Source: Acinetobacter kanungonis
Lineage (GTDB): Bacteria > Pseudomonadota > Gammaproteobacteria > Pseudomonadales > Moraxellaceae
Assembly (NCBI RefSeq): GCF_009939195.1
Contig: NZ_JAACKC010000001.1
Span: 179,665-243,664, forward strand
DNA length: 64,000 nucleotides
Direction: 5' to 3'
This document shows positions 1 to 8,363 of this stretch, piece by piece. Position 1 is the stretch's first letter. Each line of letters opens with the position of its first letter. A model generated the notes under the pieces. The model had not been told where the DNA came from. It was given only the letters and a program-made list of their open reading frames with translations, and did no database searches. The position numbers and the translations under genes were made by a program.

Positions 1-52
1 CGGTGATTTGGGAGAGCGCTTCCGTTAAGGTCGCTGCACTTTTATCTATCAT
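1..52 (-). CDS. pcaI: 3-oxoadipate CoA-transferase subunit A, N-terminal fragment (cut by window edge)
   Basis: Only the first 17 codons lie in the window; they read MIDKSAATLTEALSQIT and continue past base 1. This N-terminus is what I recall for PcaI/CatI, the alpha subunit of succinyl-CoA:3-oxoadipate CoA-transferase, which activates 3-oxoadipate in the protocatechuate branch of the beta-ketoadipate pathway. A strong ribosome binding site (GGAG, seven bases before ATG) fixes the start. The gene points away from an IclR-type regulator, the same divergent arrangement known for pcaI and pcaU in Acinetobacter baylyi. The call rests on the short N-terminus plus this context; a catI paralogue is the main alternative. 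Confidence 0.7.
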   Translation of the reverse strand, partial: MIDKSAATLTEALSQIT

Positions 53-220
53 TAGATAACTCCATTGTGCATCATGCAAATTTGAAAAGGCGCGGAAACC
101 TCACGTATACTGGAGAACTATTCAGCTAAAACAACATTCCCTAGTCTTTTAGTTTGATTTCCTTATGTGTTCATTTTTTATCATTTCCCTACATAAGACT
201 AGATGGTCAGACCAGCTTTT

Positions 221-255
221 GTTCGATGATCGAACTTTTTCACCTACTATCGAAC
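221..255. promoter_or_regulatory. Probable PcaU operator between pcaI and pcaU
   Basis: A palindrome GTTCGATGATCGAAC (221-235) is followed, 20 bp (two helical turns) on, by a third half-site ATCGAAC (249-255). PcaU of A. baylyi is known to bind three such repeats, a palindrome plus a spaced direct repeat, in the pcaU-pcaI intergenic region. The match in position and layout is seen directly; binding is inferred. Confidence 0.75.
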
Positions 256-332
256 AAAACCTGATTTTTTCAGTCTGATTTCACGCTATAGTAAAAAATA
301 TAAAGACAACAGCATTGAAGGGAATCGCAAAG

Positions 333-1157
333 ATGGATGAGGAATTGCAGAGAACAGAGAAACTGCTTGAAAATAAAGACAATAAAAAAATCATTCGACA
401 TGAAGACTTTGTCGCAGGCATTAGTAAAGGCATGGCAATTCTCGACTGTTTTGGTGCCGACCGTCATCGCTTGAATATTTCCATGGCTGCCGAACGCACA
501 GGCATGACCCGCGCTGCAGCACGGCGTCACTTGCTGACCCTCGAATATTTGGGCTATTTAGAATCGGATGGTCATTATTTTTATCTTACCCCGAAAATTC
601 TGAAATTTTCAGGTGCCTATCTTGGTGGTGCTCAACTTCCAAAAATCTCTCAACCTTTGTTGAATCTACTTACCAATCAAACCTCTCTGATTTTTTCCGT
701 AATGGTACTCGACGGTTATGAAGCGATTACCATCGCCCGCAGTGCAGCCCATCAACAGACTGACCGTGTCAATCCTTATGGTCTGCATTTAGGCAACCGC
801 TTGCCTGCACATGCGACATCCGCAGGCAAAATTTTATTGGCACATTTAGAACCGCATGAACAACGGGAATGGTTAGAAAAATATCCGCTACAACGCTTGA
901 CCAAATATACCCATACCGACAATGAAACCTTCTTAAACCTACTACATGAAATTAAAGAACAAGACTGGTGTTATTCCTGCGAGGAACATGAACTGGGTGT
1001 ACATGCACTGGCGGTCCCTATTTATGAGCAAAAATCCAAAGTCATTGCAGCCCTGAATATCGTGTCTCCTACTACCCGCACCACCAAGGAGTATCTGATT
1101 CAACATATTCTGCCTTTACTACAGGAAACAGCGCGGGAATTACGCAATATCTTATAA
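333..1157 (+). CDS. pcaU: IclR-family regulator of protocatechuate catabolism, PcaU
   Basis: This 274-residue protein has an N-terminal winged helix-turn-helix (about residues 20-85, including MTRAAARRHLLTLEYLGYLE) and a C-terminal IclR effector-binding domain with the usual GNRLPAHATSAGKILLA segment. I chose the ATG at 333 over an in-frame TTG at 315 because of its better position and because the product then starts MDEELQ. PcaU binds protocatechuate and activates the pca operon while repressing its own gene; that role is known for the A. baylyi homologue and is assigned here from family, divergent orientation to pcaI and the three-repeat operator in between. PobR is a close paralogue but normally sits next to pobA, which is not seen. 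Confidence 0.82.
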   Translation: MDEELQRTEKLLENKDNKKIIRHEDFVAGISKGMAILDCFGADRHRLNISMAAERTGMTRAAARRHLLTLEYLGYLESDGHYFYLTPKILKFSGAYLGGAQLPKISQPLLNLLTNQTSLIFSVMVLDGYEAITIARSAAHQQTDRVNPYGLHLGNRLPAHATSAGKILLAHLEPHEQREWLEKYPLQRLTKYTHTDNETFLNLLHEIKEQDWCYSCEEHELGVHALAVPIYEQKSKVIAALNIVSPTTRTTKEYLIQHILPLLQETARELRNIL

Positions 1158-1198
1158 AAACCCTAACACTGGCTGTGATACTGATAATCCTTTTTTAA

Positions 1199-1229
1199 AA
1201 AAAAGACCGCTTCTCTAAGCGGTCTTTTT
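1199..1229. terminator. Bidirectional rho-independent terminator
   Basis: An AAAAAGACCGCTT-CTCT-AAGCGGTCTTTTT hairpin with flanking A and T runs lies between the convergent ends of pcaU and the APC permease gene, and can serve both. Confidence 0.9.
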
Positions 1230-1233
1230 AGTT

Positions 1234-2556
1234 TTACTCGAATGCCACTTTTTTATGGCTCAATCGACTATAGAAAAAGATCAACAAGCCCAGCAAATAT
1301 AAACACCCTGACAGCAACAGCAATGAAACGCCTGCTGCATACAGTAACCATGCGGCATAAATCACGGCGACTGAGGCAATCCAAACATGCTTACTGCGTT
1401 TATTTCTAACCGATTCTTTTAAATAGAATGCTGAAACCAAGAAATAAGGCAAAAGAATCATCACCGATGAAATCAGCAACAATTGGGTGTAGTTCTTGTC
1501 AAAGAAACACACGGCAATAAGCGAAACCTGCACCACAATTGAGGTCAACCACAGCGATGCAATCGGTACACCATTGGCATTGGTCTTTAAAAACACGGCT
1601 GGGAAGGCTTTGTTTTTCGCTGCTAAGAATGGAATTTCCGTAGCGAACAAAGTCCAACTCAAATAAGAAGAACTTACCGAAATAATCAAACCAAGGGTAA
1701 TAATAATGGTACCTGGCAGCCCTATCAGTTGCTCCAAAATAGTTGCCATAGATGGATTATGCATATTGGCAATTTCAGCGCGCCCCGTTACCCCATAAGC
1801 CAGCACCGTCACCATCACATAGAAACTCAGCGCTAACAACACACCCAACACGGTGGCACGACCAATATCACTGCGGTTCTTGGCGCGAGAGGATAACACC
1901 ACTGCCCCTTCAATCCCCGTAAATACCCATAAAGTAATGAGCATCAGATTACGGACTTGCTCCCAAACTGGTACTTGCAAAGTGAAATCAATAAAATTGA
2001 GCTTGAACAGATCCAGTTTGAACGCAACAAAACTGCAGGCAATAAAGATCACCAAAGGTACAATCTTGGCAATGGTTGCAATCAAGTTGACTAATGCTGC
2101 TTCTTTAATGCCCTGACTCACCAGCCAATGCACAATCCAGACAAAAATGGATGAACCAATCAGCGCATAGAGTGTATTGCCTTCACCGAAATACACATGT
2201 TCTGGACTATCGGTAAATAAACCCAAACCCGAGAAAGCAATCACGACATAACCGACAATCCCAATGGTGGTACATAACCAATAGCCCCATGCGGAACAGA
2301 ACCCGATTAACTCGCCAAAACCTTCACGGGCATAGTTATAAATACCACCTTCAAGATCTGGGCGTTGTCGTGTTAAAAATAGCAGCGCAAAAGCCAGAAA
2401 TAGAATACCGACGCCAGTAATAAGCCAAGCAATTAATAAGGCCTGACCATTTGCCACTGCCGCCATATTCTGTGGAAGGCTAAAAACCCCCGAACCCACC
2501 ATTGAGCTAAACACTAAGGCGGTCAGGGAAAGTAAGCCAATTTTAGCTGTAGACAT
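1234..2556 (-). CDS. APC-superfamily amino acid permease or antiporter
   Basis: The 440-residue product is an inner-membrane protein with about twelve hydrophobic segments. The first carries the APC unwound-helix signature SSMVGSGVFSLP. The pattern (GGIYNYAREGFGELIGFCSAWGYW after TM2) resembles the basic amino acid/polyamine antiporter (APA, ArcD-like) branch. The homocysteine S-methyltransferase gene ends 9 bases before... i.e. is transcribed first, with this permease directly downstream, so the two are probably cotranscribed. In E. coli an APC permease (MmuP) imports S-methylmethionine for MmuM, and that is a plausible role here, but the sequence resembles ArcD-type antiporters at least as much. 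Substrate is therefore left open. Confidence 0.78.
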   Translation of the reverse strand: MSTAKIGLLSLTALVFSSMVGSGVFSLPQNMAAVANGQALLIAWLITGVGILFLAFALLFLTRQRPDLEGGIYNYAREGFGELIGFCSAWGYWLCTTIGIVGYVVIAFSGLGLFTDSPEHVYFGEGNTLYALIGSSIFVWIVHWLVSQGIKEAALVNLIATIAKIVPLVIFIACSFVAFKLDLFKLNFIDFTLQVPVWEQVRNLMLITLWVFTGIEGAVVLSSRAKNRSDIGRATVLGVLLALSFYVMVTVLAYGVTGRAEIANMHNPSMATILEQLIGLPGTIIITLGLIISVSSSYLSWTLFATEIPFLAAKNKAFPAVFLKTNANGVPIASLWLTSIVVQVSLIAVCFFDKNYTQLLLISSVMILLPYFLVSAFYLKESVRNKRSKHVWIASVAVIYAAWLLYAAGVSLLLLSGCLYLLGLLIFFYSRLSHKKVAFE

Positions 2557-2565
2557 ATGAAAGTA

Positions 2566-3444
2566 TTACTGTTTAAAAAATTGAGAAAGTTCTGCAATAT
2601 GTTCAGGACCTATACCACAGCAGCCCCCAATTAAAGTTGCACCCGCATCTTGCCATTGCTTAGCAAAGTTCAAATACAACTCAGGATTTAGATCGGCACG
2701 AATTTCATCTAAACCATCATTGGCTGTGGCTTCGCTGTTTTGCGGTGGAAAGGCATTGGCATAAGCCCCAATTTGCACTGTCTCAGGCAAGAGTGCCTTA
2801 ATTTCTCGAATGGCTTGTAAGACCACTTCTGGCTGACAGCAATTAAACAATACGGCATTGGCATTCAAACGTGTAATCAGCTCCGCAGCTTGTTCAAGGC
2901 TTTCACCCGAACGCAATAACGGATGTTCAAGCTGAATTTCATCTTGTAAGGTAAAAGACACCCAAAATTCACGCCCATCTTTAGGTAATAAGGCATGCAC
3001 TGTTTCAACTTCTTTAAGGCAAGATTGTGTCTCTGCCAGCCAAAAATCAACATCTGGCGAAAGTGCTGCAATAATGGGGGTTGCTAAAGCTTTTGCTTCA
3101 TCTTCTTTAAATAAGTCTGCACGGTAAGAACCAAATAACGGCGGCAAACAGCCCGCAATGCGAACCGCTTTACCACTCTCCGCAACGGCATTTTTTGCCT
3201 GCGTTACCGCAACGTTTACCAAGCTCGTCACTTCATTTGCAAAGCGTTGCTCGCCGATATGAAATGGCACCACTGCATAATTATTGGTGGTAATGACTTC
3301 TGCACCTGCCTGAATAAAATCCAAATGCACTTGTTTTACAATTTCAGGGGCTTCAGTTAAAGCCAAAGCAGACCATTCAGGCTGTCTAAAAGGTGCGCCT
3401 CTACGCGCAAGTTCACGACCAAAACCACCATCTAAAATTTTCAT
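2566..3444 (-). CDS. mmuM: Homocysteine S-methyltransferase, MmuM-like
   Basis: This 292-residue cytosolic enzyme has the Pfam S-methyl_trans fold. It starts with the GGFGRELARRG segment, has a central FNCCQPE containing the first zinc-ligand cysteine, and ends with GGCCGIGPEHIAEL, which supplies the cysteine pair that binds zinc and activates the homocysteine thiol. Length matches the 290-310 residues usual for the family. It transfers a methyl group from S-methylmethionine (or S-adenosylmethionine) to homocysteine to give methionine. It lies immediately upstream of the APC permease gene, which may supply the methyl donor. The family call is firm; the preferred methyl donor is inferred from E. 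coli. Confidence 0.85.
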   Translation of the reverse strand: MKILDGGFGRELARRGAPFRQPEWSALALTEAPEIVKQVHLDFIQAGAEVITTNNYAVVPFHIGEQRFANEVTSLVNVAVTQAKNAVAESGKAVRIAGCLPPLFGSYRADLFKEDEAKALATPIIAALSPDVDFWLAETQSCLKEVETVHALLPKDGREFWVSFTLQDEIQLEHPLLRSGESLEQAAELITRLNANAVLFNCCQPEVVLQAIREIKALLPETVQIGAYANAFPPQNSEATANDGLDEIRADLNPELYLNFAKQWQDAGATLIGGCCGIGPEHIAELSQFFKQ

Positions 3445-3914
3445 AAAGTTAAGTTGTATTAAAGAAAGATGGCAATTATAGAGAATATCTAAAGAGAATT
3501 AATGCTTGAAACCTCCAAACAATATCTTTATTTCAGCTAATCAAAATTCATTTTTCTAATAATTAAAGCTGTTAATGTGTATGCAGAACGCTGTTAATTC
3601 ATTCAAAATTATCATTCAAAAAATAATGCTGGAAGCTCCATGAAATTGATATGGAATATTACTTCTCGATACTGGATAAGGCTTGGATAAAGGGTTCCTT
3701 GATGATGAATTATGGTGCTAATCGGAACTGATAAAAGATACCAAATAAAAGAAGAGAGAAAAGAATGACAAAAGCGGAATCGGGAAGCTGCTTTTCTTCA
3801 TAGTGAAAGAATCTTGCAGCAGAATCTATTCAAGCAACTGAAACACCAGCTAAATCAATAGAAAGTAAAATATTTCAACCCAAATCACGCGTTATAACCC
3901 TTCAGGCACCCCCC
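3445..3914. other. Non-coding spacer between mmuM and chrA
   Basis: This 470-base AT-rich spacer separates the divergent mmuM and chrA genes and must hold both promoters. I see no open reading frame with a credible ribosome site, no tRNA-like fold and no clear operator. Confidence 0.5.
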
Positions 3915-5267
3915 ATGAATCAACCTCATCAACCATCCTCCGAAATTACAAATATACAGGCTATTCCCTTTTGGCAGGCCTTAAAGTTTTGGTGGAAATT
4001 AGGTTGGATTAGTTTTGGCGGTCCTGCGGGACAAATTGCATTAATGCATCAGGAGTTGGTCGAAAATAAACGCTGGATTTCTGAAAAACGCTTTTTACAC
4101 GCGCTTAATTACTGCATGCTGTTGCCCGGTCCAGAGGCGCAACAACTAGCGACCTATATCGGCTGGTTAATGCATAAAACCATGGGCGGGCTGGTTGCAG
4201 GTTTACTCTTTATTCTGCCCTCTTTATTTTTGATCATCGGACTTTCATGGGTGTACATTCAGTTTGGAGATGTGCCCTTCATTGCAGGCTTATTTTATGG
4301 CATTAAGCCCGCAGTCACGGCGATTGTGTTTCACGCCACCTATCGTATTGCCAAACGCGCCTTAAAAAATAAGAGCTTATGGATGATTGCCATTTTGGCC
4401 TTTATCGCGATTTTTATCCTGAAAATTCCGTTCCCGCTGATTATTCTGAGTGCAGCAGTTTTGGGCTTTCTCTTGGGCCGTTATCACCCACAATGGTTAA
4501 AGAATGCCCCACAGCATTCTACTCAGAGCAAAGATTATGGTCCCGCCTATATTGATGATCATACCCCTACACCCGAACACGCCCATTTTAAATGGTCAAG
4601 ACTGTTAAAGGTGGTGCTGTTTGGCGCAATCTTTTGGTGTACCCCCATGATCATACTCACACTGAGCTTGGGCTGGGAACATCACTATACCCAAATGGCG
4701 TGGTTTTTTACTAAAGCCGCCTTACTCACTTTTGGGGGGGCTTATGCAGTTTTGCCTTATGTATATCAGGGTGCGGTGCATCATTATGGCTGGCTCAGTG
4801 CCAATCAGATGATTGATGGACTGGCTTTAGGTGAAAGCACGCCGGGTCCTTTAATCATGATTGTGGCTTATGTCAGTTTCTTGGGTGGCTTTAGTCAGGC
4901 GCTACTGGGGAGCGAGCATGTCTTTTTAGCAGGCGTTATCGGGGCCTGTATTGCCACTTGGTTTACCTTCCTGTTTTCCTTTGTGTTTATTCTTACTGGT
5001 GCCCCTATCATTGAATCCACCCATCAACACATTCAATTCACTGCACCTTTAACGGCCATAACCGCCGCAGTAGTTGGGGTCATTCTGAATCTGGCCCTGT
5101 TTTTTGCCTACCATGTGTTGTGGCCACAAGGGTTTTCAGCAGAACTCGATGTCATTGCCCTGCTTTTAACTTTAATGGCAACCATCTTACTGTTCTATTT
5201 TGAATGGAATGTGATGAAAGTACTGCTCATCTCTGCGGTTTTAGGTTTGCTGGTTTATCTAGTTTAG
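3915..5267 (+). CDS. chrA: Chromate transporter ChrA (long-chain, two-domain type)
   Basis: The 450-residue inner-membrane protein has two homologous halves, as in long-chain CHR transporters. Each half carries the family signature: FWWKLGWISFGGPAGQIALM early in the first half and FTKAALLTFGGAYAVLPY in the second, followed by the proline-glycine motifs LPGPEAQQLATYIG and GESTPGPLIMIVAY. ChrA proteins export chromate from the cytoplasm and confer chromate resistance. The gene stands alone; no chrB or chrC regulator is adjacent. The ribosome site before the ATG is weak. Family assignment is firm; actual chromate resistance is inferred. Confidence 0.9.
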   Translation: MNQPHQPSSEITNIQAIPFWQALKFWWKLGWISFGGPAGQIALMHQELVENKRWISEKRFLHALNYCMLLPGPEAQQLATYIGWLMHKTMGGLVAGLLFILPSLFLIIGLSWVYIQFGDVPFIAGLFYGIKPAVTAIVFHATYRIAKRALKNKSLWMIAILAFIAIFILKIPFPLIILSAAVLGFLLGRYHPQWLKNAPQHSTQSKDYGPAYIDDHTPTPEHAHFKWSRLLKVVLFGAIFWCTPMIILTLSLGWEHHYTQMAWFFTKAALLTFGGAYAVLPYVYQGAVHHYGWLSANQMIDGLALGESTPGPLIMIVAYVSFLGGFSQALLGSEHVFLAGVIGACIATWFTFLFSFVFILTGAPIIESTHQHIQFTAPLTAITAAVVGVILNLALFFAYHVLWPQGFSAELDVIALLLTLMATILLFYFEWNVMKVLLISAVLGLLVYLV

Positions 5268-5382
5268 AGGATGGATTCAGTCTAAGCATGCTTTCAACTT
5301 TAATCTAACATTAGATCAAACATCGACTCCACATTGCCCGAACCTGCATTGAGGTAAGCCCACCTGTTTGTTTTTTAACTCT

Positions 5383-5399
5383 TTGGCATCCATTTTGCT
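5383..5399 (+). promoter_or_regulatory. Sigma-54 promoter of the ABC permease/oxygenase operon
   Basis: TTGGCATCCATTTTGCT has the GG (-24) and GC (-12) dinucleotides and the exact spacing of the sigma-54 consensus YTGGCACGNNNNTTGCW. It predicts a transcript start near 5410, which rules out translation starts upstream of 5449. Equivalent elements lie in front of the two other operons of this locus. Confidence 0.8.
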
Positions 5400-5403
5400 T
5401 AAA

Positions 5404-5433
5404 AGTATTACGGTTTTAAAAATTCGTAATACT
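5404..5433. promoter_or_regulatory. NikR-like operator overlapping the transcript start
   Basis: A perfect inverted repeat AGTATTACG-N12-CGTAATACT, readable as GTATTA-N16-TAATAC, has the half-site spacing of the E. coli NikR operator GTATGA-N16-TCATAC. It begins five bases after the sigma-54 element and covers the predicted +1, a position suited to repression. Identical half-sites recur at 18649-18678 and a one-mismatch copy at 11288-11317. Confidence 0.8.
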
Positions 5434-5448
5434 AGGCGGGCAAGCACT

Positions 5449-6393
5449 ATGGGCTATGTTGCAACTGAACTTAACCACAAAAACAAGCTGATTCTGGGCT
5501 TTTGCTCGTTTCTCATTCCAATTTTAATCTGGTGTGCGGTGAGCTATTTACCTTTTATCTGGCATCCACAAGTCCAAATTACCGATTCTGGTAGTGTTTC
5601 TTACTTCCAAGTGGACAGTCGGGTTGATAAAACCCTGTTCTATAATGAAGCACAAAATGCAGTCAATCATGGCGATGCGCCACCTCAAGGCAAACTGGTT
5701 AATCCCATTTATTTGCCTGCACCTGATCAAGTTGCAACCGCATTATTTACCGCTTTTACCACGCCACCTGTTCAAGCCGATGCCCCATGGTTTCATCAAA
5801 GCCTGTGGCACAGTATCAAGCTGGTGTTTACCGCCTTTTTCCTGTCGTCTTTAGTGGGGATTCCTTTAGGCATTTTGTGCGGTTTCTCACTCAAGATTTC
5901 AAAACTGACTGAACCTTTTGTCGAATTCTTCCGCTATTTACCTGCACCTGCTTTTGGCGCACTGGCTGTTGCCATTTTGGGGATTAATGATGCACCCAAA
6001 GTCGCCATTATTGTGATTGGTACACTGTTCCAACAAATCCTGATTATTGCCAATACCACACGTATGGTCGATCGTGGTTTGATTGAAGCAGGTTATACCC
6101 TCGGCACCAGCAAAATGAAAAGCCTATTCCATGTGGTGATTCCCGCTGCCCTGCCAGATATTTACCGTGATTTACGCGTACTGCTCGGCTGGGCGTGGAC
6201 GTATTTAATTGTGTCTGAATTGATTGGCACCACTTCGGGGATTACTTGGTTTATGACCCAACAAGCGCGTTACCAAAACTTTGACAATGTCTATGCAGCT
6301 ATTTTGATTATTGGGGTAATTGGACTGGTCTGTGACGTAATTTTAATGAAACTGGGCGAACGCATGTTCAAATGGAAAGCAGGAGCAAAATAA
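5449..6393 (+). CDS. ABC transporter permease of the guanidine/urea-carboxylase locus
   Basis: The 314-residue inner-membrane permease belongs to the BPD_transp_1 family (SsuC/TauC-like). It has an N-terminal membrane segment, a periplasmic stretch, then a core of about five membrane helices with the EAA-type loop around EAGYTLGTSKMKSLFHVVIPAALP. I chose the ATG at 5449 because it has an AGGCGGG ribosome site and because the predicted transcript starts at about 5410. Its stop codon overlaps the ATPase start (TAATG). The matching lipoprotein binding protein is encoded at 9659-10681. Homologues are commonly annotated as a putative urea ABC transporter in urea-carboxylase regions; with guanidine riboswitches present, a guanidino compound is the likelier substrate, by inference. 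Confidence 0.85.
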   Translation: MGYVATELNHKNKLILGFCSFLIPILIWCAVSYLPFIWHPQVQITDSGSVSYFQVDSRVDKTLFYNEAQNAVNHGDAPPQGKLVNPIYLPAPDQVATALFTAFTTPPVQADAPWFHQSLWHSIKLVFTAFFLSSLVGIPLGILCGFSLKISKLTEPFVEFFRYLPAPAFGALAVAILGINDAPKVAIIVIGTLFQQILIIANTTRMVDRGLIEAGYTLGTSKMKSLFHVVIPAALPDIYRDLRVLLGWAWTYLIVSELIGTTSGITWFMTQQARYQNFDNVYAAILIIGVIGLVCDVILMKLGERMFKWKAGAK

Positions 6394-7277
6394 TGACGAC
6401 CCACTCAAATTATGATGCCAAACAGTATTTTGAACAGATCTATCAACGTCCTGTCATTTTGGAAGCCAAACAGCTCACGCAAGTGTTTCAGCATGGTAAA
6501 ACCCAAAGAACCATTCTGAATCAACTGGATTTAAAAATTCATAAACGCGAGTTTATCTGTGTGATTGGTCCTTCAGGTTGTGGGAAATCGACGTTTAGCC
6601 GAGTCGTGGCAGGACTGGATCCGTATCACAGCGGTGAATTATTGGTAGATGGTCAGCCAATTACAGGACCAAGTCCAGAACGCGGCATGGTGTTTCAGGG
6701 CTATACCTTGTTCCCGTGGAAAACCGTAAAAGAAAATGTGATGTTCGGCCCACTGATGAAAGGTGCCAGTCATGCTTCTGCCGAAGCGCATGCGCGCGAG
6801 TGGATTAATATTATCGGGCTGGAAAAATATGAAAATCAGTATCCGCACCAGCTTTCAGGTGGGATGAAACAACGGGTTGCAATTGCACGCGCACTGGTCA
6901 ATCAACCGAAAATTTTGCTCATGGATGAACCTTTTGGTGCACTCGACCCGCATACACGACAAAAAATGCAAAAGCATTTAATGGACTTATGGCAGAACAT
7001 CGACATCACCATTATTTTTGTCACGCATGATATGGATGAAGCCATTTTATTGGCCGACCGTATTGTCGCGCTCAAAGCCAATCCGGGGGAAATTAAGGAA
7101 ATTATTGAGGTGAATTTACCGCGTCCACGTAATGCGGAGTTAATGCTGACGCCTGAATTTAAGCAACTCCGTGAACGGGTTGATGCCTTGGTACATGCGC
7201 AAGAAGATGAACTGGACCCTGCTTTAGAAGAGCTGCCAAAAATTCCACGCATGACGCAAATCAGTACACAAAAGTAA
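6393..7277 (+). CDS. ABC transporter ATP-binding protein (SsuB/TauB type)
   Basis: This 294-residue cytoplasmic ATPase carries Walker A GPSGCGKST, a Q-loop (VFQGYTLFPWKTVKENV), the LSGGMKQR signature, Walker B ILLMDEPFGALD and the switch histidine in FVTHDMDEA. The Q-loop and FPWKTV segment are typical of nitrate/sulfonate/taurine-type importers. The start at 6393 overlaps the permease stop, with AGGAG seven to eight bases upstream. It energises uptake through the adjacent permease. Downstream, the spacer to the oxygenase gene contains the guanidine-II riboswitch. Confidence 0.9.
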   Translation: MTTHSNYDAKQYFEQIYQRPVILEAKQLTQVFQHGKTQRTILNQLDLKIHKREFICVIGPSGCGKSTFSRVVAGLDPYHSGELLVDGQPITGPSPERGMVFQGYTLFPWKTVKENVMFGPLMKGASHASAEAHAREWINIIGLEKYENQYPHQLSGGMKQRVAIARALVNQPKILLMDEPFGALDPHTRQKMQKHLMDLWQNIDITIIFVTHDMDEAILLADRIVALKANPGEIKEIIEVNLPRPRNAELMLTPEFKQLRERVDALVHAQEDELDPALEELPKIPRMTQISTQK

Positions 7278-7299
7278 GAATCACAGAACTTCATATAGC

Positions 7300-7350
7300 C
7301 TTTGGGACGACCCAAAGTGTTTAACGATGTGTTGGACGACCAACATTTGG
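7300..7350 (+). ncRNA. Guanidine-II (mini-ykkC) riboswitch
   Basis: Two consecutive hairpins each display the diagnostic ACGR loop closed by GG/CC. P1 is CTTTGGG-ACGA-CCCAAAG (7300-7317) and P2 is GTTGG-ACGA-CCAAC (7331-7344), with a 13-base linker. This is the whole consensus of the mini-ykkC class. A switch mechanism is visible: the 3' strand of P2 (CCAA, 7340-7343) can instead pair with TTGG at 7347-7350, the weak ribosome site of the oxygenase gene. Ligand-stabilised P2 would then free the ribosome site and turn translation on. It lies inside an operon. Confidence 0.88.
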
Positions 7351-7358
7351 TGATCACT

Positions 7359-8363
7359 ATGCAAAAGGAATACGTATTACCCCTCGTCGAAATATCACAA
7401 CTCAGTAGCCCCCATCTGGAAGATCGTTTGGCTGTGGCACAAGCGCTCGATCAAGCCTGTAAAGACGTGGGTTTTCTATATTTAAAAGGCGACCAATTTC
7501 AGCCTGAACTGTTTCAGAACCTGTGCCGTATTGCCGAACAATATTTTGCGCAAGATGAAGCGCAAAAAATGCGTCACTATATTGGTCAATCGGAAAATCA
7601 TAGTGGCTATGTGCCCATTGGTGAAGAACAGTTTGTCAGCAATAGCTACGACTTGAAAGAATCCTATGATATCAATTATGACTATTTAACATCTGAAGGA
7701 CGGCGTCCCTTAGTCGGACCAACCCAGTGGCCCGACTTTCCAGAATTTAAACTGCATGTGGCTGAATATTATCAACATCTTAAGCAGATTGGGCATCAAC
7801 TGTTTCGCTGTTTTGCACTGGCATTGGGTTTAGATGAGCACTATTTCGATGCGCATATAGCACATGCCCCCAGCCAACTGCGTCTGATTCATTATCCTTT
7901 TAATCAAGCAGCTCAAGATCGTGAAGGGATTGGGGCACATACCGACTACGAATGTTTTACCTTGCTGTTGCCCACGGCGCCCGGCTTACAAGTCTTGAAT
8001 AAACAAGGCGAATGGATGGATATTCCTTTATTGGAAAATACCTTGGTGATGAACATTGGCGACATGATGGAAATTCTGTCCAATGGACGCTACCTCGCCA
8101 CCAAACACCGCGTCAAAAAAGTTCAGCAAGAACGCTATTCCTTCCCGCTGTTTTTCTCGTGTGACTATGACTATCTGATTCAACCTGTGATTGATACCGA
8201 TCAGCCGCGCTATGCGCCGCTGAAAGGTGGTGAGCACCTGTTTAATCAGACCGCCCAAACCTTTCAGTATTTAAAACAAAAAGTCGCATCGGGCGAGATC
8301 GTGCTGGAAAATGCCCGTCCGCTGTATTCCTTTGGTCTGAATGAACAAAAGGAGCTGTCATGA
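7359..8363 (+). CDS. 2-oxoglutarate/Fe(II)-dependent oxygenase (isopenicillin N synthase-like) under guanidine-II control
   Basis: The 334-residue enzyme has the DIOX_N domain at about 5-120 and a 2OG-FeII_Oxy jelly roll at about 170-270. The iron facial triad H194, D196 (GAHTDYECF) and H250 (ATKHRV) and the cosubstrate-binding R259-Y-S261 are all present, so it should be catalytically competent. I placed the start at the ATG just after the guanidine-II riboswitch, which gives a normal family N-terminus (YVLPLVEIS). Relatives in this fold include ethylene-forming enzyme and plant homoarginine-6-hydroxylases, which release guanidine from arginine or homoarginine. With guanidine riboswitches and guanidine carboxylase nearby, release of guanidine from an imported guanidino compound is an attractive but untested role. 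Confidence 0.85.
   Translation: MQKEYVLPLVEISQLSSPHLEDRLAVAQALDQACKDVGFLYLKGDQFQPELFQNLCRIAEQYFAQDEAQKMRHYIGQSENHSGYVPIGEEQFVSNSYDLKESYDINYDYLTSEGRRPLVGPTQWPDFPEFKLHVAEYYQHLKQIGHQLFRCFALALGLDEHYFDAHIAHAPSQLRLIHYPFNQAAQDREGIGAHTDYECFTLLLPTAPGLQVLNKQGEWMDIPLLENTLVMNIGDMMEILSNGRYLATKHRVKKVQQERYSFPLFFSCDYDYLIQPVIDTDQPRYAPLKGGEHLFNQTAQTFQYLKQKVASGEIVLENARPLYSFGLNEQKELS

Noticed and set aside
5368-5448. 27 extra N-terminal residues on the ABC permease
   Set aside because: They lie upstream of or across the sigma-54 element and the predicted transcript start (about 5410); the ATG at 5449 has its own ribosome site.
7302-7358. TTG start for the oxygenase within the riboswitch
   Set aside because: The codons would run through the guanidine-II hairpins, whose sequence is explained by RNA structure; the ATG at 7359 gives a normal family N-terminus.
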